DNA of 64,000 nucleotides from Axinella damicornis (Eukaryota; Porifera; Demospongiae; Axinellida; Axinellidae): assembly GCA_963931865.1 (NCBI GenBank), contig OZ007513.1:2649731-2713730 (forward strand), written 5' to 3'. A program made the position numbers and the translations under genes. Under the pieces are notes generated by a model that made no database searches, was not told the origin of the DNA, and saw nothing but the letters and a program-made list of their open reading frames with translations. Numbering within the stretch: the stretch's first letter is position 1; each line of letters starts with the position of its first letter. Below are positions 35,982 to 48,004 of the stretch, piece by piece.

Positions 35982-37709
35982 CTATTTCTGCCTTAATACA
36001 CGTCGCAGAATCTTCCCTGAGGGTGATTTTGGGACAGCCTCGATGAACTCCACCCCGCCCACAAGGTGTTTGTGTTTAGTCACCTTGCCTGCAACATAGT
36101 TCACGATCTCATCTTCTGTCACGTTGGGGTCTTTCCTCACAACAAATGCCTTTGGAGCCTCACCAAGTCTCTCATTCGGGACACCTATAACAGCAGCGTC
36201 AGCAATCTTGGGGTGGTTTTGCAGGAGAGCCTCAAGTTCTGCTGGAGCAACTTGAAAGCCTTTCACCTTTATAAGCTCTTTTAGCCGATCGGTAATGTAG
36301 AAACAGCCTTCCTCGTCAAAATATCCAATATCACCAGTACGGAACCACCCGTCTTCTGTTATTGAGGCTTTAGTAGCATCCGGTAGATTGAGGTAGCCTT
36401 TCATGATATTCGGACCACGCATCCACAGTTCCCCTTCTTGCCCCACTGGGAGGTTCTCACCACTTTTGGTGTCGACGATTCTGACCTCCATGTTGGAGAT
36501 AGGAATTCCAACTGAACTTGGTTTTGTCATGCCCAACTTCTCTGGAAGGACATGTGTGACAGGGCTTGTTTCAGTGAGACCATACAACTGTCGAACCACC
36601 CTACAGTCAAGCCTTTCTCTCACTGCTGTCACAAGTTCCCCACTTAGTGGAGCACCTCCAGACATTATCTGGTCAATGCTCGAAGTGTCGTATTTGTCGA
36701 CAGAAGGGTGTTTTGCCAGGAAGAGCGCCAGAGGTGGAGCAAGATGAAGAATGTTGATCTTGTATTTCTGAATTGCAGCGAGAAAAGTATCACTGTCAAA
36801 GTTGGGGAGGCTGATAACTTTACTGCCAGAATGCATAGACGTGAACAGGATCACAGCCATCCCATAGATGTGAAAGAACGGAAGTAGCCCCATCAGGCAA
36901 ACACCGTCCTGACGAAAGTCAAAAATTTGGGGATGCTCCATCTGACATATGTTGGCGACAACACTGAAGTGCGTTAGCATGACACCTTTGGGGAGCCCAG
37001 TTGTACCGCTAGAGTATGGCAGAACTGCGGTGTCTTCTTTTGCATTGACGGATGCTGGGCTGAAACGAGAGCCAGTGTCGTCCACCAGAGAGCGATAGGA
37101 GATAAGATTTGAGTCTCTTACCTCTGTGTCATCAAGTACAATGATTCGCTCAATGCCGACTCTCTCGGCTGCTTTCTGGACAGTTGGCAGTACAGAAGGA
37201 ACTGTTGCAATAATTTTGGAAGACGAATTCTTAAACTGGTATGCGAGTTCTTCAGCTGTGAAATTAGGATTACTTGTACTGACCACCCCACCAGAAGCTA
37301 GAGTTGCAAGGAACAGTACAGGGAACTCCAGACAGTTGGGAGTTACCAGAGTCAACACATCCCCTTTCTGCAGCCCAGATCGATTAAGAGCAGAGGACAC
37401 CTTGCATGTAGCTTCTTCAATTTCAGCAAAGGAATACTCCCTTCCTGTTTCTCCATTTATGATGGCGATCCTTCGGCCAAACGAGGTAGCATCCCTGAAA
37501 ACGTGGTTGTAAAGGTTGGTTTCAGGAATATGCACATCTGGAAGAGGACTTCTCACTACATTGTTCGAATCGATGTTCCTGAGCTCCAGTCGAAGTGATG
37601 TGGAAGAATGGAAGTTTGCGCTAAGAACGGCAGCTGGTGGAGCTGACCTCAGGTGCCTTGTTGTGGCAAGCAGAAGATGCTTTGGTGAACAGCGAGCTAG
37701 TGACATCAT
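35982..37709 (-). CDS. Acyl-CoA synthetase, 4CL-like (ACS-2), intronless
   Basis: Same enzyme type as ACS-1; 575 aa. The N-terminus (MMSLARCSPKHLLLATTRHL) is basic and Ser/Thr/Leu-rich without acidic residues up to ~40, consistent with mitochondrial import. Motifs: P-loop SSGTTGLPKG 234-243, YGLTE 376-380, FRTGD 456-460, hinge DRLKELIKVKG 474-484, catalytic Lys566 in PSGKILRR. All expected catalytic elements are present, so I call it functional. The divergent LPMO-like gene (copy A) starts 2.3 kb away. Nearly identical to ACS-3 through the tandem duplication. The lack of introns beside a 12-exon neighbour suggests an originally retrocopied gene or a lineage-wide intronless family. Confidence 0.94.
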   Translation of the reverse strand: MMSLARCSPKHLLLATTRHLRSAPPAAVLSANFHSSTSLRLELRNIDSNNVVRSPLPDVHIPETNLYNHVFRDATSFGRRIAIINGETGREYSFAEIEEATCKVSSALNRSGLQKGDVLTLVTPNCLEFPVLFLATLASGGVVSTSNPNFTAEELAYQFKNSSSKIIATVPSVLPTVQKAAERVGIERIIVLDDTEVRDSNLISYRSLVDDTGSRFSPASVNAKEDTAVLPYSSGTTGLPKGVMLTHFSVVANICQMEHPQIFDFRQDGVCLMGLLPFFHIYGMAVILFTSMHSGSKVISLPNFDSDTFLAAIQKYKINILHLAPPLALFLAKHPSVDKYDTSSIDQIMSGGAPLSGELVTAVRERLDCRVVRQLYGLTETSPVTHVLPEKLGMTKPSSVGIPISNMEVRIVDTKSGENLPVGQEGELWMRGPNIMKGYLNLPDATKASITEDGWFRTGDIGYFDEEGCFYITDRLKELIKVKGFQVAPAELEALLQNHPKIADAAVIGVPNERLGEAPKAFVVRKDPNVTEDEIVNYVAGKVTKHKHLVGGVEFIEAVPKSPSGKILRRVLRQK

Positions 37710-37902
37710 TGTGACCCAGAGTAAAGATGTATGTTCAGAGGTTGAGTTCTAAAGTTCTTCACACAAATATGAGTGCTGTGGGAAGACCATTGACAGAATT
37801 TATTGATAGTAAAATAACAATAACCAATCTCCCTCAACCAGCTATGGGTTCTCCATGTAATCATATAACTGGAATAAATAGTGCGTTATAGTTTACACTT
37901 TA

Positions 37903-38402
37903 TGTTTAACCATGGATAATAGAGCACGGAACTGGATTGGAAACGCGCGTTTACGGGATTGAATGCGGGTTTCGCTCAAGTTTGCCCTTACCAGTCGTTA
38001 CTCAGGAGTTAAAGTTGCCGCTTTGGGCATACACCACTTCAAGACCGATCGAACGATACGAAAGGTAAGCCTCAGAACAGTTTCCGTGTGGCACCAGAAG
38101 TGCAACAGTACATGGGTATCACAATTTCAGGGATATGTCCGTTTTTGGGGCAGCCCAAGCATGCTTTTATCTACGAGTCAGGAGCAAAACTTACCGCTTT
38201 GGGCATACACCAGTTGAAGGCCAATCCGATGGTACAAGAGGTAAGCTCCAGAACAGTCCCTGTGCGGCACAAGAGGGACAACAAAAAACCAGCGAAACCC
38301 GCATTCAATCAAAGGCCGTGCCAACACTCCATACATTATGAATAGGGTGGTGCGCACATTTCCAATCCAGTTCCCCGTGCTCTATTATCCATGGTTTAAC
38401 AC
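37903..38402. mobile_element. ~500-bp TIR element upstream of ACS-2, copied with the duplication
   Basis: Left gtttaaccatggataatag and agcacggaactggattggaa; right ttccaatccagttccccgtg and ctattatccatggtttaac. An inner inverted pair (gattgaatgcgggtttcgct/agcgaaacccgcattcaatc) and an internal direct repeat (cgctttgggcatacacca) are present. Its counterpart in the next unit is 50530-51002, where the right TIR is split off by the insertion at 51003. Confidence 0.8.
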
Positions 38403-38474
38403 ATACACTACGAGTTGGTTGTCATGACAATATTTACATGGATGCATGACTACCATTTACACACAATACTACAT

Positions 38475-38476
<2 letters not shown>

Positions 38477-38506
<30 letters not shown>
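38477..38506. repeat. 30-G homopolymer
   Basis: Uninterrupted G run. The matching position in the second unit (~51665) lacks it and instead carries the 219-bp fold-back. Confidence 0.95.
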
Positions 38507-38507
<1 letters not shown>

Positions 38508-39962
38508 TCAAGTGACCTCCCATTTGGTAGGATGCATGCAATTCTACCGCTTTCTCCATGGGAGAAGGCTGCATTGCACTTTCAATGCATCCTGAACTTG
38601 ATGAGACTGCGAGTGATATACACTACTGCGTCCTGTAACCATGCATCCAAGAAGCTAGCTAGGTGTCTAATGCGTATATAATTATAGCACTTAAGTGTGC
38701 CACACTGGTTTGTGAATGCTGAATGCAGTACTAATTGCCCGATTACTGTATGCGATCAAGCATAGCAGCTTTGAACAACAACACCAGGGGGAGCAATCTC
38801 GTCATCCTTCCTGTTCTCAAGTGCACAGTTCCCATCTGATGTTTCAACTACCGCCACAAGACAGCAGAGCTCAGAGCTAACTAGCTAGCTAGCTCCTGGT
38901 GTATACCATGTCGCATTCGCATGTATGTTTGTAGGTATATCCGTCACACTTTAATAGCGTGGGCAGGTGGGCAAGTGTGGTATAGCACTACCACATGTGG
39001 TATGTGGGCATTGCACTTCCATTATCGACTTCCCTCAACTGGTACAGTCCACTAGAATCTATAATCTATATCTATGGTGTGGACTGGTATTCAGGTCTTT
39101 GGTTTGAATCCCAGCTTGTCCCAGAACTTTTTCTGTGATTATTCTCTCTCTCCAAAACTTACATCCAATACCTGCCTACATAGAACCCTGAAGCATATAT
39201 ATGTATCATACGTTGTGCTGTAAATCACTTCCTCCTTGTAGTTTGCGTGTCATTGCATCATGCGTTAATTCAACAGAGCCGGAGACTGTCTGAGACACGG
39301 AACAGTCTACCTCAACAAGGTGGAGACTATAGCATGCGAAGGGGGGCAGAGCATGAAGACAGGGAGAGTGCTTCAAGCCTTCTCATGTCCTGCATGCAGA
39401 GCATATCGTGGTGTGCAGCATGCATAGCTAGCAAATGCTCAACATTCTGCACATGCATTCGCTTATGCTTGCCCCACAATGCATTCCCCTAGTCTATGGC
39501 ACGTTTAGGGATGTTCATTTGTTGCATGTAGGGTCAAAATTATAGTGATAATCCGGGGCCGCGCCCACATGCAATTTCTAATGACGGAAACAAGTCTAAT
39601 TTGGAGGGCCACAAGTCAGTGACTCATTTGCAACTCAAAACCAGCTTGGCCTCTGGCTATGCTGTCTTCTCAGCCTAACATAAAACAGCGTCATACCTTT
39701 GCTGACGTGCTCGGCTGACAACTCAATCGACTTCCTGCAGCCGGCCCTCCAGTCAGTTCCACATTGAAGATCGGTCTCGTTCCAAGACCAAAGTTCAAAG
39801 TTCAAAGTTCAGAATCGTATCACGCCTGCGCATACGTAACAGTACCTACCTGACCATAAGATTTCGGACGATACCATGCAGAGCCACCACCCCTTTCGCC
39901 GCAATTACCGGGTAATGATGCTTAATTTCCGCGCATGCCTCTGTACGATGCCACAAAAGCAG

Positions 39963-39973
39963 TATTTATTAAG
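39963..39973 (+). promoter_or_regulatory. TATA-like element upstream of LPMO-like copy A
   Basis: tatttattaag lies 90 bp before the ATG and is kept at a similar distance before copy B (52730-52740). Core promoter role is a guess from position and conservation. Confidence 0.3.
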
Positions 39974-40052
39974 ATCTGCTGTACAACCTCCTGCGCTTGT
40001 AACTTCATCGCCTGTTCTTGATCTGGAAATTACACGTGGTTGAAAGGCTGCC

Positions 40053-43000
40053 ATGCAACTCACTGCGCTAGGTGTGGGTCTTGTGACCCTTCTCCTCGCG
40101 CAAGAGAGCGTTGCTCACGTTCTGCTGACGTACCCTCCTCCTCGCTATCCGCAGTACGACTACCTGGACAACTACAGAACGGGAGGACCTTGCGGAGTGC
40201 CTGGTAGGTGAAGTATGAGCTAGCCGCATATATATGACCATTTCTTGTGTTTGTGCACTCCGTAAAATGCATTTATGGACTGCAGGTCGCTCTATTAAAT
40301 GACTCCTTAACCACTGGGTACCTGCATGGTTATTTGCATAAGGCAATTGCAACCTGAGAGTTGGAGGAAGCTGGCCCAAATGAATTTACAAGCATATCAA
40401 CCACGTGGTACATATAACACCTGCTTCCATCACAAGTGCATGAAGAGTTCCCAACTGCAAGGTAACATTGAAGTGCAGTTATGGTGACCCCCTCACCGAT
40501 GCTCATGCAGCCGTTTTGCCATGCAGCCGTTGCCATGCAGCCGTATACGTTGTCATGCAGGTTGTAAGATAATCTGGGCCAGATTTCTCTCACGCAATTA
40601 GTCTCAAATACCAAAGTGCATTAACTCTCATAACCACTGTCTCCTCAAATTGTCTGCAACCAAGGTAACCACTCTATGTGGTTGAGCAACCAATCTGTTA
40701 ATTTTTACATTGTGCCTTTTTAACTTTTGTGCAACTGATTTGCACCCTCCTTGCACCTCTGCTAGATGATCCTGATGGACCAGTCACAACACTTCAAGCT
40801 GGCTCTACTTTCAACATCTCCTACTATTTGTCCTACCCACACAAAGTAAGTCGTCATACTTACCAACCAGCCCCTCACAATCAATGAGGCCTACAACCGA
40901 AAAACTGCATGAACCCAACGATTAGTAGGTGGCCACAGACTCACAATTTCACAGTAAACATACATGTAATGCCCCCTTCTGAGCTCCCATGCACACGGAC
41001 ATTGATAGTAGACTAGAGGGTCCGATCTCTTGCCTTTGGTCACTTTATGATTGCCTACATTACCTAGTAAGCTGCATGCTTTAATTTTCATCTTGGAGGG
41101 CATATTAGGGCGTAAGCTCTTACCGTGAACCCTAATTATATCCATTTACATACAGCGTATTATAGCTAGAAGCCTTGTCTCCAAGCATCAGTGGCGTGAA
41201 ATGTAGAATTGGGTGGGCACTACAGGGGCGGATATTCATGCTGCATAGAGGCGCGTAGGGCTGATCAGTCCGTGCGAAGCGCAGAAAAAAAAATTTCGCC
41301 ATCATTTTTCAGTTATCAGGATGGGCTCTCGTGGCACCTTCGTGCTTAGCACTGCACGTTCCAAGGATCGATGCTGCAGAGATTATTCTCCACGGCTGCG
41401 AGATAAAATCTGGGCAGAGGCTATATAGCTCTGATCCACTTCCGATCCTGAGATGCAGTCAATAAAGAGTTAACTGAGAAGCCTTATTGTTTGCTCTATA
41501 CAAAACTGATTATGGGTTTTAGTTTTGGTGCTTCATGAATATGGACTAGAATTGGCCGGGCACGTGCCCGTCCACGCCCGCCCTTGGCTACGCCACTGCC
41601 AAGCATGATGAGCTGTGTATTACCAGGGTATGGCTGAGACTCAACGTCCAGATGTTATAGCTATGCATTGTAGAATCATGGCTTTGTCCAGATATAAATC
41701 CCTCCGAAATTGCTACCAGACTTTTTGGCTGGATAGGAACAGACCTCCATGGTGGGTACATCCATGTTGTCAAGGTGCTAGTGCCACCCATTGTTCATGG
41801 CAACCTAGAGTCAGTTCATTTGAGCTAGTGTCAATCAGTGCTGGTGTTCTGCAGGGTGTCAGATGGTTATGATGATATAGAAATATCAGGTGTGCCAGGG
41901 GAGCATCTGCAAGCTCTCTGTCACCAGGGAGTTGGGAGGGGCAGACCCTAGTGGACTGATCTGTGGGGGGTTGGGATCACCGTCACAGTACGAGAAGACC
42001 GGCTCTAGGGACCAGTTGGTTTGAAGTTTAACTGGGCTCTGGTAGTTGATTCATCCCCGGAGATACTATGAAGTTGCATGCTTAAATTTTCATCTTTTTC
42101 AGGGAGGAATCAGAGTCAGTATAGTGAACTCTACTGGGTACGTCATCTATGCTCTCCTTGGACTTGAAGTGCCGTACGTCAACTCTGAAGACTTGACGTG
42201 AGTAACAGTTAGATGGATGCTAGCTACTGATGCTGCATATTAACTGTCTATAGCTCTTTAATATTGCAGCTTAGTTAGTGAACTTTGACCTATACCAATG
42301 ATATCACACATGCGGAGAATTGCATGCATGTGCACATTTGGTTTGGCTGGTTTCATTCGTGTGTTGCAATAACAGTCACACACATGCCCACATACTGGAC
42401 TATATTCTTCCATTCAGGCTGGAGCAACATGAAGTTGTCCTACCACCAGATTTCGTATGCGAGCGATGTGTTCTGCACATCATCAGACAGGCCATTGAAT
42501 TTGGTAGATTAAGTTTTACCGACTTTGAATTTCGGAGCTGTGCTGACATTGCCATCGTCAACTCTTCAAGTAAGACCTGAGTTACATTTCATTGTAGCCT
42601 AGCCATTCCATGCCAGCCTCTCGAGCTGGTAGCTGTTGTTGGAAGAATTATTAGAATAAAATCAGCGTCGATTTGGTGGGAGATGTATGCAATGACATAT
42701 TCATCTGAGTGAGATCGAGTTGTATCCTGTGTGGCTCTAGGTGCGGTCTGCAATAATATGACATGCTCTGGACATGGGACGTGTGTGGATGGAGAATGTG
42801 TCTGTGAGCGACTCTACTCTGGAGAAATTTGCCAAAATAAAGGTACTCATATTTTCACTGTGAGCAAACAGTGACATGTGTTCAACTATACACTCAAGTT
42901 CCATTGCCTATTCAGATGAGTGTGAGGATGAGACCGATTGCACTGGACATGGGTCTTGCATCGATATCAGGGCCTCCATATACCCCACCAAACAGTGCTA

Positions 43001-44782
43001 CTGCAATAGTGGGTGGTTTGGAGACAGCTGTGCCCAGCGTAAGCTTGCACTTGTTGTGTCAACTGGTGCATTGGCTCCTGCATGTATTCACAACTGTTTC
43101 AATTCATCTCTGCAGCCTCCTCCCTCACTGATGCCAATATTAATCCCAACGACTACACCCTTATAAGAGAACTGCACCCCAAACTGATGCTATATGCCAG
43201 GATTGATGGAGTACGTATAATATATGTCACAGTATAAAGTGAAGGGTTGATTTTGACCAGGCTAACAGCCTATACTTTGACACCATTGATCCCTGGAATG
43301 AAACCCCATAAGATATAGGCTGAATGCAATATGCATGCAGCTGCATTTCCTTGAAACTATATCAAATAACCCATGGAGTGGATACCCTGGTTTCAGTGAA
43401 CTCCCAAGCTAACCAGGTATATACCACAAGCAGATGATGCATACGTAACTGGTAAGTACCATGAAGAGAATGGACAAACATATTTACCATCCACCATTCA
43501 CCATCCACCATTCCAAAGTGTCACTCCTTCAAATCCTGTCACATGCACTTCATAAAGCAAGGCAGACACTTGTCTACTAGCTGAAGTATAGCATGCAATG
43601 TGCATGGTACTCCTCCAGTTAGTTATGCATCCATCTGTTAGCTAATGTATTGATTGTTTGGTTTGTTAACCAGAAATGTAATCATCATCAGCTGGTTAGT
43701 TTGCAAGTTCACTGAAACCACTCTGTGGGTGAGTATTTTTTCCAGTGAGGCAGCGTACATAATTGTAATGTCCTGCCTGGTATGCCTGCTAGCTCCCTGT
43801 AACTGTACGATTTCATTGACATCCACAGCTGAGATGATCATGAGTTACGACAACCCTTCTGTTATGCAAAGATTATAATTATACTATGATGCTTAAAACA
43901 GGTGTGGTGGTATATAGACTCTGTAACTGTAGTCACTGTAGAAAAGGTGTGCAGCTTGGTTGCCATGGTAACATTTGATCTTCTACACACTATCCAGGTA
44001 ATGCACCAAGTTTGTTGAATTTAATGTGCAAACTAACACACCTTTTTCAACAGTGTATGATTGAGCCTGCATAAAAACAAAGCTGTATTTTGTCTGACTA
44101 TGAGGCTGGAGCACCTGCACGTGTTGCGTCTCAACCTCAAAAGCAAGCGGCAAGCCTGTATTTGTAATTGAGATAGGAAGTTGTGCGAGTTTGGATACAA
44201 ACTGCAAATAAAGATTACCTTCACCGTTACCAGCTACGTACCTTGGCCTATCCTTATTGTACAACTTCAATTGTCTCAATTCCACATCCTGGAGGTAACC
44301 ATGTAGATGGTTTATCAGTACTACAATGCACATGACAACCATCTTTGCTTAAAAGGAACAATTTCCTTTTTCTGTGGTGAAGTAAGTAAACTTCCCAAGC
44401 CTTTGTGGTAAGCTCAACTGTTGGTGCACTCCACGATCACCCTTTGTATCTGCCAGCAGACAGCTGTCACCTACACATATACTCTACACATATACTCTAT
44501 ACGATTATTCAGCATACCAGTAGTTAGAATCATTCCATCAACAATTGCAATTTTCAAAATAACAAATCGCTTTTCACTGAGATGCATGCATGCATGTGAC
44601 ACTGTCCAGGATGAACTCGAGGTAGCATTGAAGCTCAATGGAACATCGTTCATTGGAGTGGGGTGGAAACCAACCGAAGGAGTGGACAGCACTTGTACTG
44701 GCAAAATACCTGAGTGGACAACTGTTGGTAAGAGTTACAAACAACGCAGATGAACATCCATGCTGATCCCACCACCTCCCCC

Positions 44783-44813
<31 letters not shown>

Positions 44814-47379
44814 ACTAGGAATGAACCCTCTTTGGCCGCATAAATCCCATGGTAGATGGAGCCGATTCCTTCTACAACCAGCTGGTGGGAATAAACAGTA
44901 CCTATGTTCCCCCAGATGTCCCAGATCCTAATGATCCACGTGATGTTGCACTTGGTAAGTGTAAACATTGTGTAATGTAGTGACTGTGCATATGATGTGT
45001 GTCATGTGCGCATATAGTCTATAGTCATATAGTCTCGGAACCAGACTCCCAACCCAAAGGGGAGTGGGAGTCTGGTACAGTTGCATACATAGCAATTTGC
45101 AGTCCACAGAATTTCGGTGGCATGAATCTGATTGGTTGATTGCTATGTGATTGGGTTGTGGCACTTCACAGGTGGCTACAGTACCGTAGATTTCAGGTTG
45201 GTTGTCCAAAAAATTTGGAATGCAAAACTGCAAAAGTATCACGTGACTTGAATCCACCAATTGAATCCAAGTTGTCACGTGACAACTTGGATTCTATTGG
45301 TGGATTCAAGTCACGTGATACTTTGCAGTTTTGCATTCCGAGTTTGGACGGAGCAAGCAACCTGAAAAGCACGGTAAGTGTGGAGACAGTGAATCTCAAT
45401 TATTCATCTAGCACCTCCTTGAGAGCCTGATCACCTTTAATTGGCACTTAGGAATCCTCATGCAAGCTTTAGCCCATAATGGATTTCTGTATGCAACTTT
45501 TATCTGTACCAGACACCCCCTCCCCCTTTGGGTATGGGAGTCTGGTACCAAGACTAGCGCGCATACACAATGTTGGACATAATAATATTATTACACGCAT
45601 ACAACTCATACACATACACACACCTGCCAGCCCGTCTCCATCCAATGGACTGCACAGACATTATATTAGGGTCAGCAAGGGGAGAACAATACCGAGTGTA
45701 TGACTACTATACCCGAGATAGGGGCCAGCCTTGGAAAGATGATTTTTACAACGGCGAGGACAGCATCACCGCAGCTGTCGGCAAGGAGGAGGATGGATAC
45801 ACCTACATGAAGTGGAGGAGACTCCTGACGACAGGTAGCTACTTAATTCCTTTGTTGATTATTGAACACACTAGTGAAATATTTGGCTTATTGGACACTT
45901 TGATAAAGTAGGTTGATTGAATATTTGGCTTATTGGACACTTTGGTGATTGAATATTTGGCTTATTGGACACTTTGGTGAAAAATAGGATGATTGAACAC
46001 TCATGGCGCCATGTTGATTGAACTCAAGGACAGTGCTACGTGTGGCTAGCAGGATGTGTAGTAGAGACACTGGGCATATCCAACAGCTGGCTCTGGCGTA
46101 ATCAGTTGGCTAACTATTCTTGTGGTCCATTGCGTGGGCATATCAATCAATCTATCGATCATACTGCCCTACTTCAGTTACGCTGGATAAAATTAATTGT
46201 TTGAGCCCTGATAAAACCCCTGGGAATGGGTAAGTGAGTACATATATGCGAAAACTGGATGTCACCAAGGGCGCATCGAGCCGCCGAAGGCGGCGAGAGG
46301 GCATGCAACGTACATAGACGGCAAAATGCTGAGTGTTACTAAATATAGAATTCAAATTTGGACTGTATAAGCACGTGAACCGTAGACGCGCGCCCCTTAT
46401 GCGGTCACTTTATTGTACTTACGATCGAGATGGCTGATATTCCGTCTGTAGCGTCTTTGACGAGGACCTAGCTACCTAGCGTGAGCTCCTTTCGTTGCTG
46501 TCATTCCCTCCCTCAAACTTACGCAACAGCCGTTGTGCTGTTGTCAAGAGCGGCGAATGTTGTTTGCATCCGGCGATACTTTCTCCGAATCTCGGCCTGC
46601 TACACTGGTAGGAGAGCTACCCGGACTAGAAGAAGTACTTGGGCTAGATATCGTTTGGATGGCGTTTCTGTACCGACATCGGTAGCCTTGCCCAAGGAAT
46701 AAGTTCCGTTGAACGTCCGTAACCTAACCGTGCACGCAATTTCACGTGCTTAACCGGAAACGTTATTTTTAGTAACACTCAGCACTATGCCGTCTATACG
46801 TGCGCTATAGGAAGTTGCATGCCCTCTCGCCGCCTTCGGCGGCTCGATGCGCCCTTGATGTCACGTATATATAGTTTCAGCATGGTCACATGCTGACATG
46901 ACCTGCCTGATCATTGAGGTAGGCAGCCAGGAGACTATACTGCTGCGTAATCATAACAGACTTCACGAAGTTGCCTACACTAGCCTTGTTCCCAGGCCTT
47001 CTACACCTCCACTTTTTGATCTCTTACAGTATGCAAAAGCGATCGAAAACTCAAGGTGCAGATGGTCTGGGAATGAAGCTATTTAAGCTCATGTAGCTAC
47101 CTGTACAGGTTTGTAAGGATTCAAGTCTCTTTCACTTGGTACCTAGGAGCATAACTACTTCTAAAATCAATTATGGTTGTATAGGGACTTAATTGCTTGG
47201 AATTTCAAGTTTGCATGTATTGAAACCTGTTAGTGGGAAGGGTTTGTGAACTTGCTGCAAAGAAAAACCAAAACAGGCATGACTGGAACAAAATTTATAC
47301 TTAGAGGTACATTTAGCTGTAGGGCAGAATTTACTGCACACTTTACATTTATTGTGCCCTATACTGCATGAACACTTTC

Positions 47380-47430
<51 letters not shown>

Positions 47431-48004
47431 ACTCTGCAGCTGACTATGTTATTCAGAACAGAGACATGGTCCTCATTTGGGCTTTTGGACAAGTCTATCC
47501 CGAATACAACCACAGGCTCCTCTCCGACGCTGAATTCACCGTAGCTCAGAATGTGAAGTTCTTCCCAGTTGACGACTTGAAGTATCACGGTGGCATGAAC
47601 AGGGGTACGACCACCATCAACTTCTTCAGTGAAGACAGGGCCACCAGTAACAGAATAAGCTGAAAAATAATGTGCTATGAAAAAGTGCGAAAAGAGTTTG
47701 ATTTGAAAACCATTGACCCACTGTATAAAACCTCCTGCTTGTGATCCTCGGAACAGGTATATACACAAGTCAGTGTATAGAATACTCTTAATATACCCAT
47801 ATAATGCTTCCCAATTAATTGGGTCCATTTTGCTAACTGCCAAATTAGGAGCTGCTGACAGTTCAAGATATTTTTGCATACGTATGAGTGAAGGGCATGC
47901 ATATTTTGTACCCCGCAGAGCCTACGGCAGGATCAGCGACTGTGACACTCTCGTACATCGCACTCCTGCTCAGTGTCCTGATTGCAGCGCAGCTCTTGGC
48001 TTAA
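40053..48004 (+). CDS. Secreted His-brace (LPMO/X325-like)-EGF-EGF-DOMON protein with GPI-type tail, copy A; exon 9 frameshifted
   Basis: Twelve exons: 40053-40203, 40766-40845, 42103-42197, 42418-42569, 42741-42842, 42916-43038, 43116-43210, 44610-44727, 44819-44954, 45631-45834, 47428-47646, 47919-48004. All introns are GT-AG with the same phases as copy B. Domain order as in copy B: signal peptide ending SVA, His at the mature N-terminus (HVLLTYPPPRYPQ), second His in SYPHKGG, CERCVL...FRSCADIAIV, two EGF-like modules, DOMON, hydrophobic tail. Exon 9 lacks 8 bp after ccgcataaa compared with copy B (plus an in-frame codon difference later), shifting the frame. An acceptor-like gtag at 44852-44855 would skip the damaged part and restore the frame (exon 44856-44954), at the cost of ~16 residues of DOMON. 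It is therefore either a young pseudogene, a splice-rescued allele or an assembly error. Intron 2 holds a hAT MITE, intron 9 a TA MITE and intron 10 a hAT element. Confidence 0.85.
41011..41619. other. Intron-2 segment inverted relative to copy B
   Basis: Outside the MITE, this DNA (gagggtccgatctcttgcct ... aagccttgtctccaagca ... agctgtgta) is the reverse complement of 53801-53985, while flanks on both sides are collinear (attgatagta before; gagactcaacgtcc/gagactcagtgtcc after). Confidence 0.88.
41189..41598. mobile_element. hAT-type MITE, 410 bp, 8-bp TSD
   Basis: Ends CAGTGGCGT and ACGCCACTG, flanked by perfect 8-bp duplications ccaagcat (41181-41188 and 41599-41606). The CAGTGGCG end and 8-bp TSD are typical of hAT. 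Copy B has only one ccaagca in the matching (inverted) place, i.e. an empty site. Confidence 0.93.
44778..44815. repeat. 22-C run plus (CA)n at the acceptor of exon 9, copy A
   Basis: The C run and CA repeat end in cactag, the splice acceptor of exon 9, so low-complexity DNA forms the polypyrimidine tract. Same arrangement in copy B (56970-57032). Confidence 0.9.
45184..45374. mobile_element. 191-bp palindromic MITE with TA flanks
   Basis: Ends CCGTAGATTTCAGGTTG and CAACCTGAAAAGCACGG, flanked by TA on both sides (Tc1/mariner-like TSD). The inside is a near-perfect palindrome centred on gttgtcacgtgacaac (~45275), with arms of ~60-80 bp. Copy B lacks it (ggtgactaagtgtgg). Confidence 0.88.
46266..46856. 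mobile_element. hAT-like MITE, 591 bp, perfect 8-bp TSD
   Basis: Starts CAAGGGCGCATCGAGCCGCC, ends GGCGGCTCGATGCGCCCTT. The flanks gatgtcac at 46258-46265 and 46857-46864 are identical. Copy B has a single gatgtcat at ~58912, an empty site. End structure is shared with 19938-20576 and 54863-55441. Confidence 0.93.
47382..47427. repeat. (CA)n forming the acceptor of exon 11, copy A
   Basis: The CA array ends in acacag directly before exon 11 (GTGACTCTGC). Copy B has a CA/CG-interrupted array in the same place (59818-59869). Confidence 0.92.

Larger units (their letters stand above)
37710..40052. other. Divergent intergenic region ACS-2 / LPMO-like copy A
   Basis: Both start codons face away from this 2.3-kb stretch. 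It holds a TIR element at 37903-38402 and a 30-G run at 38477-38506. The segment at 39675-40052 is conserved in the second unit (51894-52828). A 95-codon frame at 39247-39492 is not supported as a gene. Confidence 0.6.

Noticed and set aside
36403..36747. Plus-strand open frames opposite the ACS genes (also 37126-37512, 49049-49393, 49769-50155, 62914-63300)
   Set aside because: Antisense shadows of the conserved ACS coding sequence; no signals of their own.
39090..39135. tRNA-like B-box (ggtttgaatcc) at about 39112
   Set aside because: No matching A-box or cloverleaf; at most a SINE remnant.
47919..48004. Alternative frame of the last exon (AYGRISDCDTL...)
   Set aside because: The phase set by the previous exon gives the hydrophobic GPI-type tail in both gene copies; the other frame is a shadow.
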